A stretch of DNA of 64,000 nucleotides. It comes from Bradyrhizobium sp. MOS003 (GTDB lineage: Bacteria; Pseudomonadota; Alphaproteobacteria; Rhizobiales; Xanthobacteraceae). Below, in pieces: positions 45,696 to 54,163 of the stretch; within the stretch, counting starts at the first letter, position 1; the number at the start of each line of letters is the position of its first letter. Position numbers and translations under genes: made by a program. The notes beneath the pieces are model-generated. The model was not told the DNA's origin. It saw nothing but the letters and a program-made list of their open reading frames with translations, and did not search any database. Location of the stretch: contig NZ_PYFW01000002.1 of the NCBI RefSeq assembly GCF_003020125.1, forward strand, positions 735,501-799,500. The letters run 5' to 3'.

Positions 45696-46925
45696 CTAGG
45701 CCCTGGATTCCGTAGGCCCTGCCCTCCGCCCCGGCGCCGGTCCCACATACCGCGCCCGCGGCCGTATCAACTTCCCGAACTGCAATTGCTCGCTGGCATG
45801 CGCGATCCAGCCGACGCTGCGGGCCATCGCGAACAGAGCGAGCTCGCTGCCCGCGGGCAGGCGCAGCGCGTGCACGAGCACGGCGAGCGCATAGTCGATG
45901 TTGACGAACTCGCCGGTCGCCTCCGCGATGCGCTCCGGCACTTCGCGCGTGAACTTTCGCGGGGCGCCGGCGCGCGAGAGCGCGTTCAGCAGCGACTGCG
46001 CGCGCGGATCGCCGCGCTTGTAGACGCCATGACCGAAGCCGGCAAAACGCTCGCCCAGCGCGACGCGCTCGCGCACCATTGGGGCGACGTCGCGGTCGAC
46101 CAGCGTCTTGACCAGTTGCGAGGCCAGCACGCCGGCGCCGCCATGCTTGGGGCCTTTCAGCGCGGCAAGGCCGGCGATTACGGCATCGTAGAGGTTGAGG
46201 CCGGTCGAGGCAGCGCAGCGCGCGGTGAAGGTGGAGGCGTTCAGCTCGTGATCGGCCAGCAGCACCAGAGCGCGGCGGATCAGGTCGGGCGCGTGCTTGT
46301 TGTCGGCGGCCCAGGCCTTTGCGATCTGCTGATGCAGCGGCTCGGATGACGGCTCTGAATTGAGCATGGTGGCGACGAGAAGACGGACGATACGCCCGCC
46401 GACCATGGCGCGGCCATCTGGGGCACGCGTAAACGCGCGGGGATCGACGCTCGCGGCCAGCGCGAGCACGGCGATGGCACGGTCGATCGGCGCAGCCCGG
46501 CGCGCGGCTTGCCCGATCATGCGCATCTCCTCGGAGAGCGCAGGCTGATTGTCGGATGCGAACGGATCGACCTCGGAGACGTCCCAGAGCAGCGTCGCCG
46601 TGTGCTCCAGCGTGTCGTTCTCGGCGAGATCGACACAGTTCACGCCGCGATAGATCGCGCCCTCCTCGGTGATGGTCGAGATCTCGGTGTCCATGACCGG
46701 CAGGTCGGCATCGAAGCTGCGCAGGCCGCGCGGCTCCGGCGACGGCACGCGGCGCTCCTTCAGCGCGCGGACGTCCTCGGCGCGGTAGCGGTTCTTGCGC
46801 GAATCCGGCGTCGGCTCGGAGCGGATCAGGCCGCGGCTGACATAGGCGTAAAGCGTGGCCGGCGAGATCGCGAGCTCGGCCGCGGCCTCGCGCGCGGAGA
46901 GATAGAGCCCCTCGGAATTTTTCAT
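45696..46925 (-). CDS. Citrate synthase family protein with N-terminal helix-turn-helix, 409 aa
   Basis: The first 60 residues form a MerR/excisionase-like HTH (YLSAREAAAELAISPATLY, then YVSRGLIRSEPTP and YRAEDVRALKERR). Residues 80-400 are citrate-synthase-like with the catalytic set retained: His226 (DHELNAST), His261 (KHGGA), His299 (GFGHGVYKRGDPRA) and Asp344 (VNIDYALA). The Arg that usually follows the second His is Gly. A DNA-binding enzyme could sense acetyl-CoA or oxaloacetate and regulate the divergent citrate synthase. The start lies two bases from a palindrome pair. Catalysis versus regulation is undecided. Confidence 0.88.
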   Translation of the reverse strand: MKNSEGLYLSAREAAAELAISPATLYAYVSRGLIRSEPTPDSRKNRYRAEDVRALKERRVPSPEPRGLRSFDADLPVMDTEISTITEEGAIYRGVNCVDLAENDTLEHTATLLWDVSEVDPFASDNQPALSEEMRMIGQAARRAAPIDRAIAVLALAASVDPRAFTRAPDGRAMVGGRIVRLLVATMLNSEPSSEPLHQQIAKAWAADNKHAPDLIRRALVLLADHELNASTFTARCAASTGLNLYDAVIAGLAALKGPKHGGAGVLASQLVKTLVDRDVAPMVRERVALGERFAGFGHGVYKRGDPRAQSLLNALSRAGAPRKFTREVPERIAEATGEFVNIDYALAVLVHALRLPAGSELALFAMARSVGWIAHASEQLQFGKLIRPRARYVGPAPGRRAGPTESRA

Positions 46926-46926
46926 A

Positions 46927-46956
46927 TTGATTTATGTAATCAAGATTGATCAATCT
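46927..46956. promoter_or_regulatory. Candidate operator pair between divergent citrate-synthase genes
   Basis: TTGATT-N5-AATCAA (46927-46943) is followed directly by the perfect 14-base palindrome AGATTGATCAATCT (46943-46956). The start codon of the HTH-fused gene is at 46925, so a bound protein would block its translation or transcription start. The spacing (N5) does not match an FNR box. Confidence 0.6.
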
Positions 46957-47005
46957 GTCGAGAGGCCCGAATTTCCCTGGTGCAACGCAAAAGGAGATTT
47001 GGGCC

Positions 47006-48100
47006 ATGAACATCCACCTCACCAAGAGCCAGATCGGACTGGACGGCGTTCCGGCGGCGGAGACCGTGCTGAGCCATGTCGACGGCGAGCGCGGCGAACT
47101 GATCATTGCCGGCGAGCATGTCGGCCGACTGGCTGCCCAGTCGAGCTTCGAGGGCGTCACCGCCCGGCTCTGGAACGGCGCCAGCAAGACCACCCTCACC
47201 GAAGCCAATGTGCGCTCACATCTGGGCGCGGCGCGCGAGCGCGCCTTCGCGCGGCTGCCGGACCTGCTGCCGGCGACGCGCGGGATGAGCGTCGTCGACG
47301 GGTTTCGCGCGGCGGTCGCAGGCCTGCGCGCGGAGAACGGGCTGGAGCACGAGGCGACGATCGTCGGCGCATTTCCGGTGATCGCGGGCGCGCTGGTTAG
47401 GCGCGCCAAGGGGCTCGAGCCGGTCGCGCCCGATCCGAATGCGAGCCATGCCGCCGACACCTTGCGGATGCTGCGCGGCGCCACGCCTGAAACGCGCGAG
47501 GTCGCCGCGCTCGATGCCTATCTCGTCACCGCCAGCGACCACGGCATGAACGCCTCGACCTTCACCGCGCGTGTGGTGGCCTCGACGCAAGCCGATCTGT
47601 TCGCCGCGGTGACGGCGGGCTATTGCGCGCTCACGGGGCCGCTGCATGGCGGCGCGCCGGAGCCGGTGCTGGAAATGCTCGACGCGATCGGCTCGCGCGA
47701 ACGCATTCAGCCGTGGGTCGATGCGGCGCTGGCCCGAGGCGAACGGATGATGGGCTTCGGCCATCGCGTCTATCGCGTGCGCGATCCGCGCGCCGACGTG
47801 TTGAAGACCGCGGTCGAGGCGTTGGCCTCCAACGGCACCGATTTGCCGTTCGCCGGCGAGGTCGAGGCCTATATCCGCAGCGCGCTGCGCAAGAAGAATC
47901 CGGAGCGGCCGCTCGAGACCAACGTGGAGTTCTTCACCGCGATCCTGCTCGATGCGCTGGCGATCCCACGACAGGCGTTCACGCCGATCTTCGCAGTGGC
48001 GCGCGCCGCGGGCTGGACTGCGCATGCGCGCGAGCAGCAGCGCACCGGGCGGTTGATCAGGCCGAGTTCGTCCTACGTGGGCGCGATGCCGGAAGCGTAG
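47006..48100 (+). CDS. Citrate synthase/methylcitrate synthase family protein, 364 aa
   Basis: Blocks: SDHGMNASTFTARVVAST (His179), PLHGGAPEP (His214), GFGHRVYRVRDPRAD (His253 and Arg254) and TNVEFFTAILLDAL. The last contains Glu308 where citrate synthases have the catalytic Asp (NVDFYS-type). The ATG at 47006 has AAGGAG at 46990-46995, which decides against the longer frame. Divergent from the HTH-fused paralog. It may condense acetyl- or propionyl-CoA with oxaloacetate, perhaps slowly, or have another role. Confidence 0.88.
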   Translation: MNIHLTKSQIGLDGVPAAETVLSHVDGERGELIIAGEHVGRLAAQSSFEGVTARLWNGASKTTLTEANVRSHLGAARERAFARLPDLLPATRGMSVVDGFRAAVAGLRAENGLEHEATIVGAFPVIAGALVRRAKGLEPVAPDPNASHAADTLRMLRGATPETREVAALDAYLVTASDHGMNASTFTARVVASTQADLFAAVTAGYCALTGPLHGGAPEPVLEMLDAIGSRERIQPWVDAALARGERMMGFGHRVYRVRDPRADVLKTAVEALASNGTDLPFAGEVEAYIRSALRKKNPERPLETNVEFFTAILLDALAIPRQAFTPIFAVARAAGWTAHAREQQRTGRLIRPSSSYVGAMPEA

Positions 48101-48106
48101 GGAATG

Positions 48107-48193
48107 CGTAGGGTGGGCAAAGGCGCACTTGCGCCGTGCCCACCATCCCTCTCGATCGATGCATGGGCACGCTTGCGCTTTGCCCACCCTACA
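48107..48193. repeat. Intergenic palindromic repeat, family A
   Basis: CGTAGGGTGGGCAAAGGCGC at the left, GCGCTTTGCCCACCCTACA at the right, with GCCGTGCCCACCA inside. It starts six bases after the citrate synthase stop and may act as its terminator. Confidence 0.88.
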
Positions 48194-48312
48194 AAACTGT
48201 GTCGGCGCATGCGACGAAAGGACTTATCGGCGAACCGGAACATGGAGGCTCGCGGCGCATTCATGCTCGCCCCAATAAATCTCTTCAGGGGCGAACAAGA
48301 AAAGGAATGATA

Positions 48313-48549
48313 ATGAAGAAGCTCACTTGCGCCCTCGCTGCGGGAACGCTGCTCGCTCTCTCGTCACTTGCAGCACCAGCCAATGCGCTGCCGGCTCACC
48401 CTATCCCCAGCGCATCGGTTTCCGGGGACGTCGTGAACGCACGCTATCATTACGCTCCGCGAAGAGTTTGCACCGTACGCACCGTCGTCACGCGCGGCCA
48501 TCACGGACGCCGCATCGTCAAGCACGTTCGCGTTTGCCGGAGCAGGTGA
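48313..48549 (+). CDS. Small secreted basic protein, 78 aa
   Basis: A signal peptide (MKKLTCALAAGTLLALSSLA, then APANALPAHP with cleavage near ANA-L) is followed by a short His/Arg/Val-rich chain: RYHYAPRRVCTVRTVVTRGHHGRRIVKHVRVCRSR has two Cys, possibly a disulfide. AAAGGAATG at 48301-48309 is the ribosome site for the ATG at 48313. Family unknown; small cysteine-containing periplasmic proteins of this style are frequent in Bradyrhizobium. Confidence 0.65.
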   Translation: MKKLTCALAAGTLLALSSLAAPANALPAHPIPSASVSGDVVNARYHYAPRRVCTVRTVVTRGHHGRRIVKHVRVCRSR

Positions 48550-48601
48550 CATTGAAGGTGCCGTCCGCTCACCGGCGGGCGGCATCCCGCGCGGTGAGGC
48601 C

Positions 48602-49237
48602 TTACGCCTCCCGCACCACGGTCTTCAGATAATTATACGCCTTGATGATCTCGATCAGGCGATCCTCGGTCGAGCGGTCGCCGCCATTGGCGTCGGGGTG
48701 GTGCTGCTTCACCAGCGCCTTGTACTTGGTCTTGACGTCGGCAAGCGTGGAATCCGGGCCGAGGCCCATGACCTGGAGCGCCTTGCGCTCGGCGTTCATC
48801 ACCTTGCGCGTCTCGGCCTTGGGCGGGGCGTCCGGACCCTTCCGCCAGCCGGTGCGGCCGTTGAGCTCCTGGAACATACTGAAGGGATCGAAGGCGCCAT
48901 CGATCTCGGCTTCCGCGCCCTTCTTGACGCCGCCATTGGCGCCCATCTTCCAGGTCGGACGATGGCCGGTCAGCGCATCCTTCTGGTAGCGCGCGACGGC
49001 GTCGGCATTCATGCCGGAGAAGAAATTGTAGTTCTGGTTGTACTCGCGCACATGGTTCAGGCAGAAGTGCCAGTACTCGCGCTGGTTCTCGCGGCCCTTC
49101 GGCGCGCGATGCGCGCCCTTGTTCTGGCATCCGGCCCATTCGCAACCGACCGCGGTATCGCGCGGCTTCACTTCCGGCTGCTTGCCCCGCGGCTTGACGC
49201 GGATGGAGTCGAAGAACTTTGATGAATCGATCGGCAT
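48602..49237 (-). CDS. J domain-containing co-chaperone with N-terminal Cys/His region, 211 aa
   Basis: The J domain is C-terminal (from ALQVMGLGPDSTLADVKTKYKAL, with the HPD motif in KQHHPDANGGD), unlike classical DnaJ. The N-terminal half has Cys32, Cys37, His43, Cys59 and His62 (GCEWAGCQNKGAHRAPKG; WHFCLNHVREYN), which could bind zinc. It would stimulate an Hsp70 on a specific client. Divergent from bolA with a shared 150-base region, an arrangement that links Fe-S or stress control. Confidence 0.88.
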   Translation of the reverse strand: MPIDSSKFFDSIRVKPRGKQPEVKPRDTAVGCEWAGCQNKGAHRAPKGRENQREYWHFCLNHVREYNQNYNFFSGMNADAVARYQKDALTGHRPTWKMGANGGVKKGAEAEIDGAFDPFSMFQELNGRTGWRKGPDAPPKAETRKVMNAERKALQVMGLGPDSTLADVKTKYKALVKQHHPDANGGDRSTEDRLIEIIKAYNYLKTVVREA

Positions 49238-49303
49238 GGCTGACTTTGACTACGCAATGCAAAAACCTTCAAGTCTTGACATTGCAATTAGCTGACCACG
49301 GGT

Positions 49304-49324
49304 CGCCGAAGTTTCACTTCGGCG
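49304..49324. promoter_or_regulatory. Perfect 9-bp inverted repeat between J-domain and bolA genes
   Basis: Arms CGCCGAAGT and ACTTCGGCG around TTC, followed by TCTTTG. It is 62 bases before the BolA start. It may be an operator or a 5' leader hairpin; no U-tract long enough for a terminator follows. Confidence 0.5.
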
Positions 49325-49386
49325 TCTTTGAAGTACGGCCCTAAAGGCGGCCTTACGCAATTGACGGGGCGCTTGCGCAGGATTTA

Positions 49387-49665
49387 ATGGCACTCATGGT
49401 TATGAAAGACACTATCAGCAACAAGTTGCAGGAAGCTTTCACGCCAGAAAGCCTGCAAGTCGTCGACGAGTCACATTTGCATGAGGGCCATTCCGGCCAT
49501 CGGCCGGGCGGCCAGACGCACTTCCGCGTTTATATTGTATCCGAAGCCTTCAAAGGGAAGAGCCGGATCGATCGCCATCGCATGATAAATTCGGCGCTGG
49601 CTGCGGAACTGGCCGGCAGCGTCCACGCGCTGGCGATTCAGGCCAAGGCGCCGGGGGAAGGTTGA
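49387..49665 (+). CDS. BolA family protein, 92 aa
   Basis: BolA proteins act with monothiol glutaredoxins in iron-sulfur handling and stress responses. The class-II-like helix-turn-helix fold reads LQVVDESHLHEGHSGHRPGG, THFRVYIVSEAF and SRIDRHRMINSALAAEL. Conserved His in RHRM. Several N-terminal Met codons (49387, 49396, 49402) are possible; the first is annotated. Followed by a family D repeat. Confidence 0.93.
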   Translation: MALMVMKDTISNKLQEAFTPESLQVVDESHLHEGHSGHRPGGQTHFRVYIVSEAFKGKSRIDRHRMINSALAAELAGSVHALAIQAKAPGEG

Positions 49666-49667
49666 GA

Positions 49668-49770
49668 CTGTCATGCCCCGCGAAAGCGGGGCATCCAGTA
49701 CTCCGAGACGCCGCGGCTGGAATCGAGCTGCCGCGGCGTATTGGATCGCCCGCCTTCGCGGGCGATGACA
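49668..49770. repeat. Intergenic palindromic repeat, family D
   Basis: CTGTCATGCCCCGCGAAAGC with the hairpin GCCCCGC/GCGGGGC, then CATCCAGTACTCCGAGACGCC, and at the right CGCCCGCCTTCGCGGGCG-ATGACA. It lies between convergent bolA and CNNM-like genes. Confidence 0.85.
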
Positions 49771-49781
49771 CCGAGTGTGCG

Positions 49782-51086
49782 TCAAAACGACGTCCCGGCC
49801 CGTCTGGGCTTGGCCCCTTCCAGCTCCGCCTCGCGCGGCACCGGTGAAATACGGAGCGCGGTGATGCGGTTGCGCTCGCGGCGCAGGACGCGGAAGCGGA
49901 AGCCGTGGAAGGTGAAACTCTGGCCGCGATCGGGGATCGAGCGCGCCTCGTGAATGACGAGGCCGGCGACGGTGGTTGCCTCTTCATCGGGCAGATGCCA
50001 GTCCATGGCGCGGTTGAGGTCGCGGATCGGCACCGAGCCGTCGACCACGACCGAGCCGTCCGGCTGGGCCCGCACGCCGGCCACCACGACGTCGTGCTCG
50101 TCGGAGATGTCGCCGACGATCTCTTCCAGGATGTCTTCCAGCGTCACCAGGCCTTCGACTTCACCGTACTCGTCGACGACCAGCGCAAAATGGGTCTTGC
50201 GCCGGCGGAAGGCTTTCAGCTGCTCGGAGACGGGCCGCATCTCCGGCACGAACCAGGGCGGCAGCGCGATGGTGGAGACGTCGATGCGCGAGGTGTCGCC
50301 GTCGGAAGCACGGATCGCGCGCAGCAGGTCCTTGGCGTGGAGCACGCCGATGATGTTCTCGGGCTTCTCGCGCCACAGGGGAATGCGGGTATATTCGGTC
50401 GCCAGCACCTCGCGCACCAGTTCTTCCGGCGGCAGATCGGCGTTGATCATCATCATCTCGGTGCGATGGATCATGACGTCGGAGACCTGGAGCTCGCGCA
50501 GGTCCAAGAGGCCGCCGAGCATGTCGCGGTCCTGCTTCTCGACCTTGCCCTCGTGGTGCAACAGGTCGACCGCGCCGCGCAGGCGCTCGGTCGGCGACAG
50601 GATCGCCTGGTGCTCGCCGGCGAGGCCAAACAGGCGCAGCAGCAGGCGCACGATGACCTCGACGATCCTGAGCAGCGGCCCCAGCACGTACATGGTCAGC
50701 CGCATCGGGCGCGCGACCGCGAGCGCCATGCGGTCGGGCGCGTTGATCGCGATGGTCTTGGGCAATACCTCCGCGAAGATCACGACCAGCGCGGTCATCA
50801 ACCCGGTCGCATAGAGCACGCCGACATCGCCGAACCAGGCCGTGAAGATGGAGGTCGCAAGCGCGGACGCGCTGATATTGGCGATGTTGTTGCCGAGCAG
50901 CAGCGCCCCGATCAGGCGCTCGCGCATGTCGAGCAGATCCGAGACGACGTCGGCGTCGCGATTACCCTGCTTGGACAGGCGGAGCATGCTGGCGCGCGAG
51001 GCGCCGGTCAGCGCGGTCTCGCTCGCGGCGAAGAAGCCGGAGACGAGCAGGCAGAGAATAACGATTGTGAATCCGAGCCAGTCCAT
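49782..51086 (-). CDS. Hemolysin/CNNM family protein with CBS pair and CorC domain, 434 aa
   Basis: The protein has an N-terminal DUF21 membrane domain (about four helices, residues 1-190, with GASRASMLRLSKQGNRDA), a CBS pair (about 205-330, containing VSDVMIHRTEMMMINADLP and EYTRIPLWREKPENIIG), and a C-terminal CorC/HlyC domain (SVVVDGSVPIRDLNRAMDWHLP). Family members mediate Mg2+ or Co2+ efflux; 'hemolysin' is a historical name. It is followed at a distance by aroB-aroK upstream on the same strand. Confidence 0.93.
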   Translation of the reverse strand: MDWLGFTIVILCLLVSGFFAASETALTGASRASMLRLSKQGNRDADVVSDLLDMRERLIGALLLGNNIANISASALATSIFTAWFGDVGVLYATGLMTALVVIFAEVLPKTIAINAPDRMALAVARPMRLTMYVLGPLLRIVEVIVRLLLRLFGLAGEHQAILSPTERLRGAVDLLHHEGKVEKQDRDMLGGLLDLRELQVSDVMIHRTEMMMINADLPPEELVREVLATEYTRIPLWREKPENIIGVLHAKDLLRAIRASDGDTSRIDVSTIALPPWFVPEMRPVSEQLKAFRRRKTHFALVVDEYGEVEGLVTLEDILEEIVGDISDEHDVVVAGVRAQPDGSVVVDGSVPIRDLNRAMDWHLPDEEATTVAGLVIHEARSIPDRGQSFTFHGFRFRVLRRERNRITALRISPVPREAELEGAKPRRAGTSF

Positions 51087-51108
51087 GCACCACTCGACAG
51101 AGCCAGTA

Positions 51109-52257
51109 TCACGCCTTGAGGGCGAGCTTGTCCTTCAGGAAGTCGCGCACCGGAGCCGGTTCGACGTCCTTCGCGATGACGGCGCGCCCGACGGCCTCCA
51201 GCAGAATGAAGGTGAGCTTGCCGCGCGTGACCTTCTTGTCCTGCGCCATCAGCGTCATCAACGCGTCGGCATCGGCAAGCCCCTCCTGCGCGAAGCCCGC
51301 GATATCCTGCAGGCGCGTCGGCAGGCCGGCCTCGATCAGATGCCGTTCGACGCGCGCGGCGTCCTGCTCGCCGATCATGCCGAGCCTGGCCGAGAATTGC
51401 GCGGCCAGCGTCATGCCGATGGCAACGCCCTCGCCGTGGAACAGGCGGTCGGAAAAGCCGGTCGCGGCTTCCAGCGCGTGACCGAAGGTGTGGCCGAGAT
51501 TGAGCAGCGCACGCTCGCCGGTCTCGCGCTCGTCGCGCGAGACGACACCGGCCTTGGCGCGGCAGGAGGTCGCGATCGCATGCTCGCGCGCCGAACCGCC
51601 CTTGACGATGTCGGAATGGTTCGTCTCCAGCCAGGTGAAGAAGGCCTCGTCCCCGAGCACGCCGTACTTGGCGACTTCGGCATAGCCGGCGCGGAACTGG
51701 CGCGGCGACAGCGTGTCGAGTACGGCGGTATCGGCGATCACCAGCACCGGCTGGTGGAAGGCCCCTAACAGGTTCTTGCCCTGCGGCGAGTTGATGCCGG
51801 TCTTGCCGCCGACGGATGAATCGACCTGCGCCAGCAGCGAGGTCGGCACCTGCACGAAATCGACGCCGCGGCGGAGGATCGCGGCCGCAAAGCCGGCGAG
51901 ATCGCCGACCACGCCGCCGCCGAGCGCAATGACGAGATCGTTGCGCTCGATCCTGGCTGATATCAGGGCCTCGCTGACCTTCTCCAGGCCGGCATAGGTC
52001 TTGGAGATCTCGCCTTCATCGACCACGATGCGCGAGGTCGGGATGCCGCTCGCGGCGAGCGAGGCCTCAGTCGGCTCGAGCCAGTGCTTCGCCACGGTGC
52101 GATCCGTTACGATCGCGGTGCGCACGCCGGGGCGCAAGGCCGCCACGCGTTCGCCGAGCGAGGCCAGCACGCCGCGGCCGATGACGATGTCATAGGCGCG
52201 ATTGCCCAGCGCGACCTCGACATTGACGGGATCGGAATGTTTCAACGGCGCAGTCAT
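51109..52257 (-). CDS. aroB: 3-dehydroquinate synthase
   Basis: Second step of the shikimate pathway: DAHP to 3-dehydroquinate, NAD+ and divalent-metal dependent. Diagnostic segments are LVIALGGGVVGDLAGFAAA, PTSLLAQVDSSVGGKTGIN and LLNLGHTFGHALEA with the metal-ligand His residues. 382 aa, normal. Its start overlaps the aroK stop by four bases (52254-52257), the common aroK-aroB order. Confidence 0.96.
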   Translation of the reverse strand: MTAPLKHSDPVNVEVALGNRAYDIVIGRGVLASLGERVAALRPGVRTAIVTDRTVAKHWLEPTEASLAASGIPTSRIVVDEGEISKTYAGLEKVSEALISARIERNDLVIALGGGVVGDLAGFAAAILRRGVDFVQVPTSLLAQVDSSVGGKTGINSPQGKNLLGAFHQPVLVIADTAVLDTLSPRQFRAGYAEVAKYGVLGDEAFFTWLETNHSDIVKGGSAREHAIATSCRAKAGVVSRDERETGERALLNLGHTFGHALEAATGFSDRLFHGEGVAIGMTLAAQFSARLGMIGEQDAARVERHLIEAGLPTRLQDIAGFAQEGLADADALMTLMAQDKKVTRGKLTFILLEAVGRAVIAKDVEPAPVRDFLKDKLALKA

Positions 52258-52877
52258 CTTGACGCACTCACAACGTCGGCAGGTGGTGGGGCGGCTTGCT
52301 CACCGCAGAGATGCGCGCGCAGCGCCTCGATGGTCTCATCGACGATCCTGTCGTGCGGCACGTCGCGCGAGGCGATGGTGAGATCGGCATGGGCGTAGAC
52401 CGGCTCGCGCTCGGTGAGGAGGCGCATCACGGTTCCTTCGGGGTCGGCGGTCTGGAGCAGCGGGCGGTCGGCACGGCGCCGCACGCGGCGCATGATGACG
52501 TCGTGGTCCGCCTTGAGCCAGACCGACACCGCCTTCGCGGCGATGCGCGCACGCGTCTCCTCGCGCATGAAGGCGCCGCCGCCTGTCGCGAGCACCAACG
52601 GCCCGCCGTCGAGCAGCCGCGCGATCACCCGCGCCTCGCCGTCACGGAAATACGCCTCGCCGTGGCGCTCGAAGATCTCCGGGATGGTCATCTGGGCCGA
52701 GGTCTCTATCTCGGTATCAGCATCGACGAAGGGCAGCCTGAGCCTGACAGCCAAACGGCGGCCGATGGTGGATTTGCCCACCCCCATCATACCGACGAGC
52801 ACGATCGAGCGCGCCCCGAGCGCCGACAGGATGTCGGTCTCTAGCGAAGCTGGTATCGGCAACGCGGCGTCGGACAT
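52254..52877 (-). CDS. aroK: Shikimate kinase
   Basis: Phosphorylates shikimate at O3. Walker A GMMGVGKST is at residues 29-37, then FVDADTEIE (shikimate-binding D) and LATGGGAF (substrate-binding). 207 aa. The ATG at 52877 opens MSDAALPIP; the longer frame upstream overlaps the divergent promoter region and is not real. Coupled to aroB. Confidence 0.95.
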   Translation of the reverse strand: MSDAALPIPASLETDILSALGARSIVLVGMMGVGKSTIGRRLAVRLRLPFVDADTEIETSAQMTIPEIFERHGEAYFRDGEARVIARLLDGGPLVLATGGGAFMREETRARIAAKAVSVWLKADHDVIMRRVRRRADRPLLQTADPEGTVMRLLTEREPVYAHADLTIASRDVPHDRIVDETIEALRAHLCGEQAAPPPADVVSASR

Positions 52878-53023
52878 GAATCTCGCTCGATCTGCCGCCA
52901 AAGGCGGCACGCTTTGGCCACCTATACGACCCCAACGGAGCCCTCGCCAGAGGACTCTTGCCACGAAACGGCGAACATGTTGGATGATTTCATTGGTTAA
53001 TTTGCCAGCCGGACCCCAGACCG

Positions 53024-53170
53024 ATGCCCAGCCTGTTCCGCTTCCTGACGGTCGTCGCCGTGATCGCCGGCATCGTCTATGGCGTGGTCTTCGCACTGGC
53101 CAATTTCGTCAGCCCCAAGTCGCGGGAAATGACGGTGACGATTCCGCCGGACAAGTTTCTCAAGAAATAG
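53024..53170 (+). CDS. Small membrane protein upstream of xerD, 48 aa
   Basis: MPSLFRFLTVVAVIAGIVYG followed by VVFALANFVSPKSREMTVTI and PPDKFLKK: one membrane helix and a short hydrophilic tail. Stop TAG at 53168-53170, only 17 bases before the XerD start, so probably in one operon. Third-position GC is high and the helix is convincing, so I consider it real though short. Family unknown. Confidence 0.7.
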   Translation: MPSLFRFLTVVAVIAGIVYGVVFALANFVSPKSREMTVTIPPDKFLKK

Positions 53171-53187
53171 GAGCTAGTCTCCAGGGC

Positions 53188-54147
53188 ATGCGCAACCCGC
53201 CCTCAGATGCCAAGCTTACCGGCCTGTTCCTCGACATGCTCGCGGCGGAACAGGGCGCCGGGCCCAATACGCTCGACGCCTATCGCCGCGACCTCACCGA
53301 TTTCTCGGAATTTCTGGCCCGCGTCGGGCACAGCTTTGTCGACGCCGAGACGCAGACGCTGCGCGACTACCTCGCCGATCTCGACAGCCGCGGTTTCAAA
53401 TCCACCAGCGTCGCGCGCCGGCTGTCGGCGATGCGGCATCTCTACCGCTTCCTCCTCAACGAGCGCATCCGGGCCGAGGATCCCGCCGCGATCCTGTCCG
53501 GACCCAAGCGCGGCCGCGGCCTGCCGAAGGTGCTGTCGATCGCCGATGTCGATCGCATGCTGACACGCGCCAAGGAATTGAGCGAGGCGGAGGAGGCCTC
53601 GCCGTCGAAGCGGCTGCGGTCCTTAAGGCTCTATTGCCTGCTCGAGGTGCTCTACGCCACGGGTCTGCGCGTCTCCGAACTGGTGGCGCTGCCGCGCTCG
53701 GCGGCCAAGCGCGACGCGCGCATGATCGTGGTGCGCGGCAAGGGCAACAAGGAGCGGCTGGTCCCGCTCAACGAGGCCTCGCGCCAGGCCATGGCGGATT
53801 ACCTCGCCGCGACGGAGGCCGCGAAGACGGAGAAGAAAAAGGACAGCCTCGCCGCTTCCAAGTGGCTATTCCCCTCGTTCGGCGAGAGCGGGCATCTGAC
53901 GCGGCAGCATTTCGCCCGTGACCTCAAGGAGCTCGCGGTCGCCTCGGGCTTGCAGGCGCGGCTGGTCTCCCCGCACGTGCTGCGCCACGCCTTTGCCAGC
54001 CACCTCCTGCACAATGGTGCCGATTTGCGCATCGTGCAGACCCTGCTCGGCCACACCGATATTTCCACGACGCAGATCTACACCCATGTGGTGGAGGAGC
54101 GGCTGAAGAGCCTGGTGCGCGACCTGCACCCGTTGGCGGAGAAGTAG
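53188..54147 (+). CDS. xerD: Tyrosine recombinase XerD
   Basis: Resolves chromosome dimers at dif with XerC. 319 aa: a SAM-like N-terminal DNA-binding domain, then the catalytic residues Arg161 (ATGLRVSEL), Lys185 (VRGKGNKER), His263 and Arg266 (HVLRHAFASHLL), His289 (LGHTDISTTQIYTHV) and nucleophile Tyr298. No dif-like site or phage genes are close, so it is the housekeeping enzyme. ATG at 53188 matches the usual N-terminus; the frame extends upstream but overlaps the small membrane gene. Confidence 0.95.
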   Translation: MRNPPSDAKLTGLFLDMLAAEQGAGPNTLDAYRRDLTDFSEFLARVGHSFVDAETQTLRDYLADLDSRGFKSTSVARRLSAMRHLYRFLLNERIRAEDPAAILSGPKRGRGLPKVLSIADVDRMLTRAKELSEAEEASPSKRLRSLRLYCLLEVLYATGLRVSELVALPRSAAKRDARMIVVRGKGNKERLVPLNEASRQAMADYLAATEAAKTEKKKDSLAASKWLFPSFGESGHLTRQHFARDLKELAVASGLQARLVSPHVLRHAFASHLLHNGADLRIVQTLLGHTDISTTQIYTHVVEERLKSLVRDLHPLAEK

Positions 54148-54163
54148 GTCCCTGGAGGTGCGC

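Noticed and set aside
46927..46943. Possible FNR box (TTGAT...ATCAA)
   Set aside because: Inner spacing is seven bases rather than the four of an FNR site; better explained as part of a local palindrome pair.
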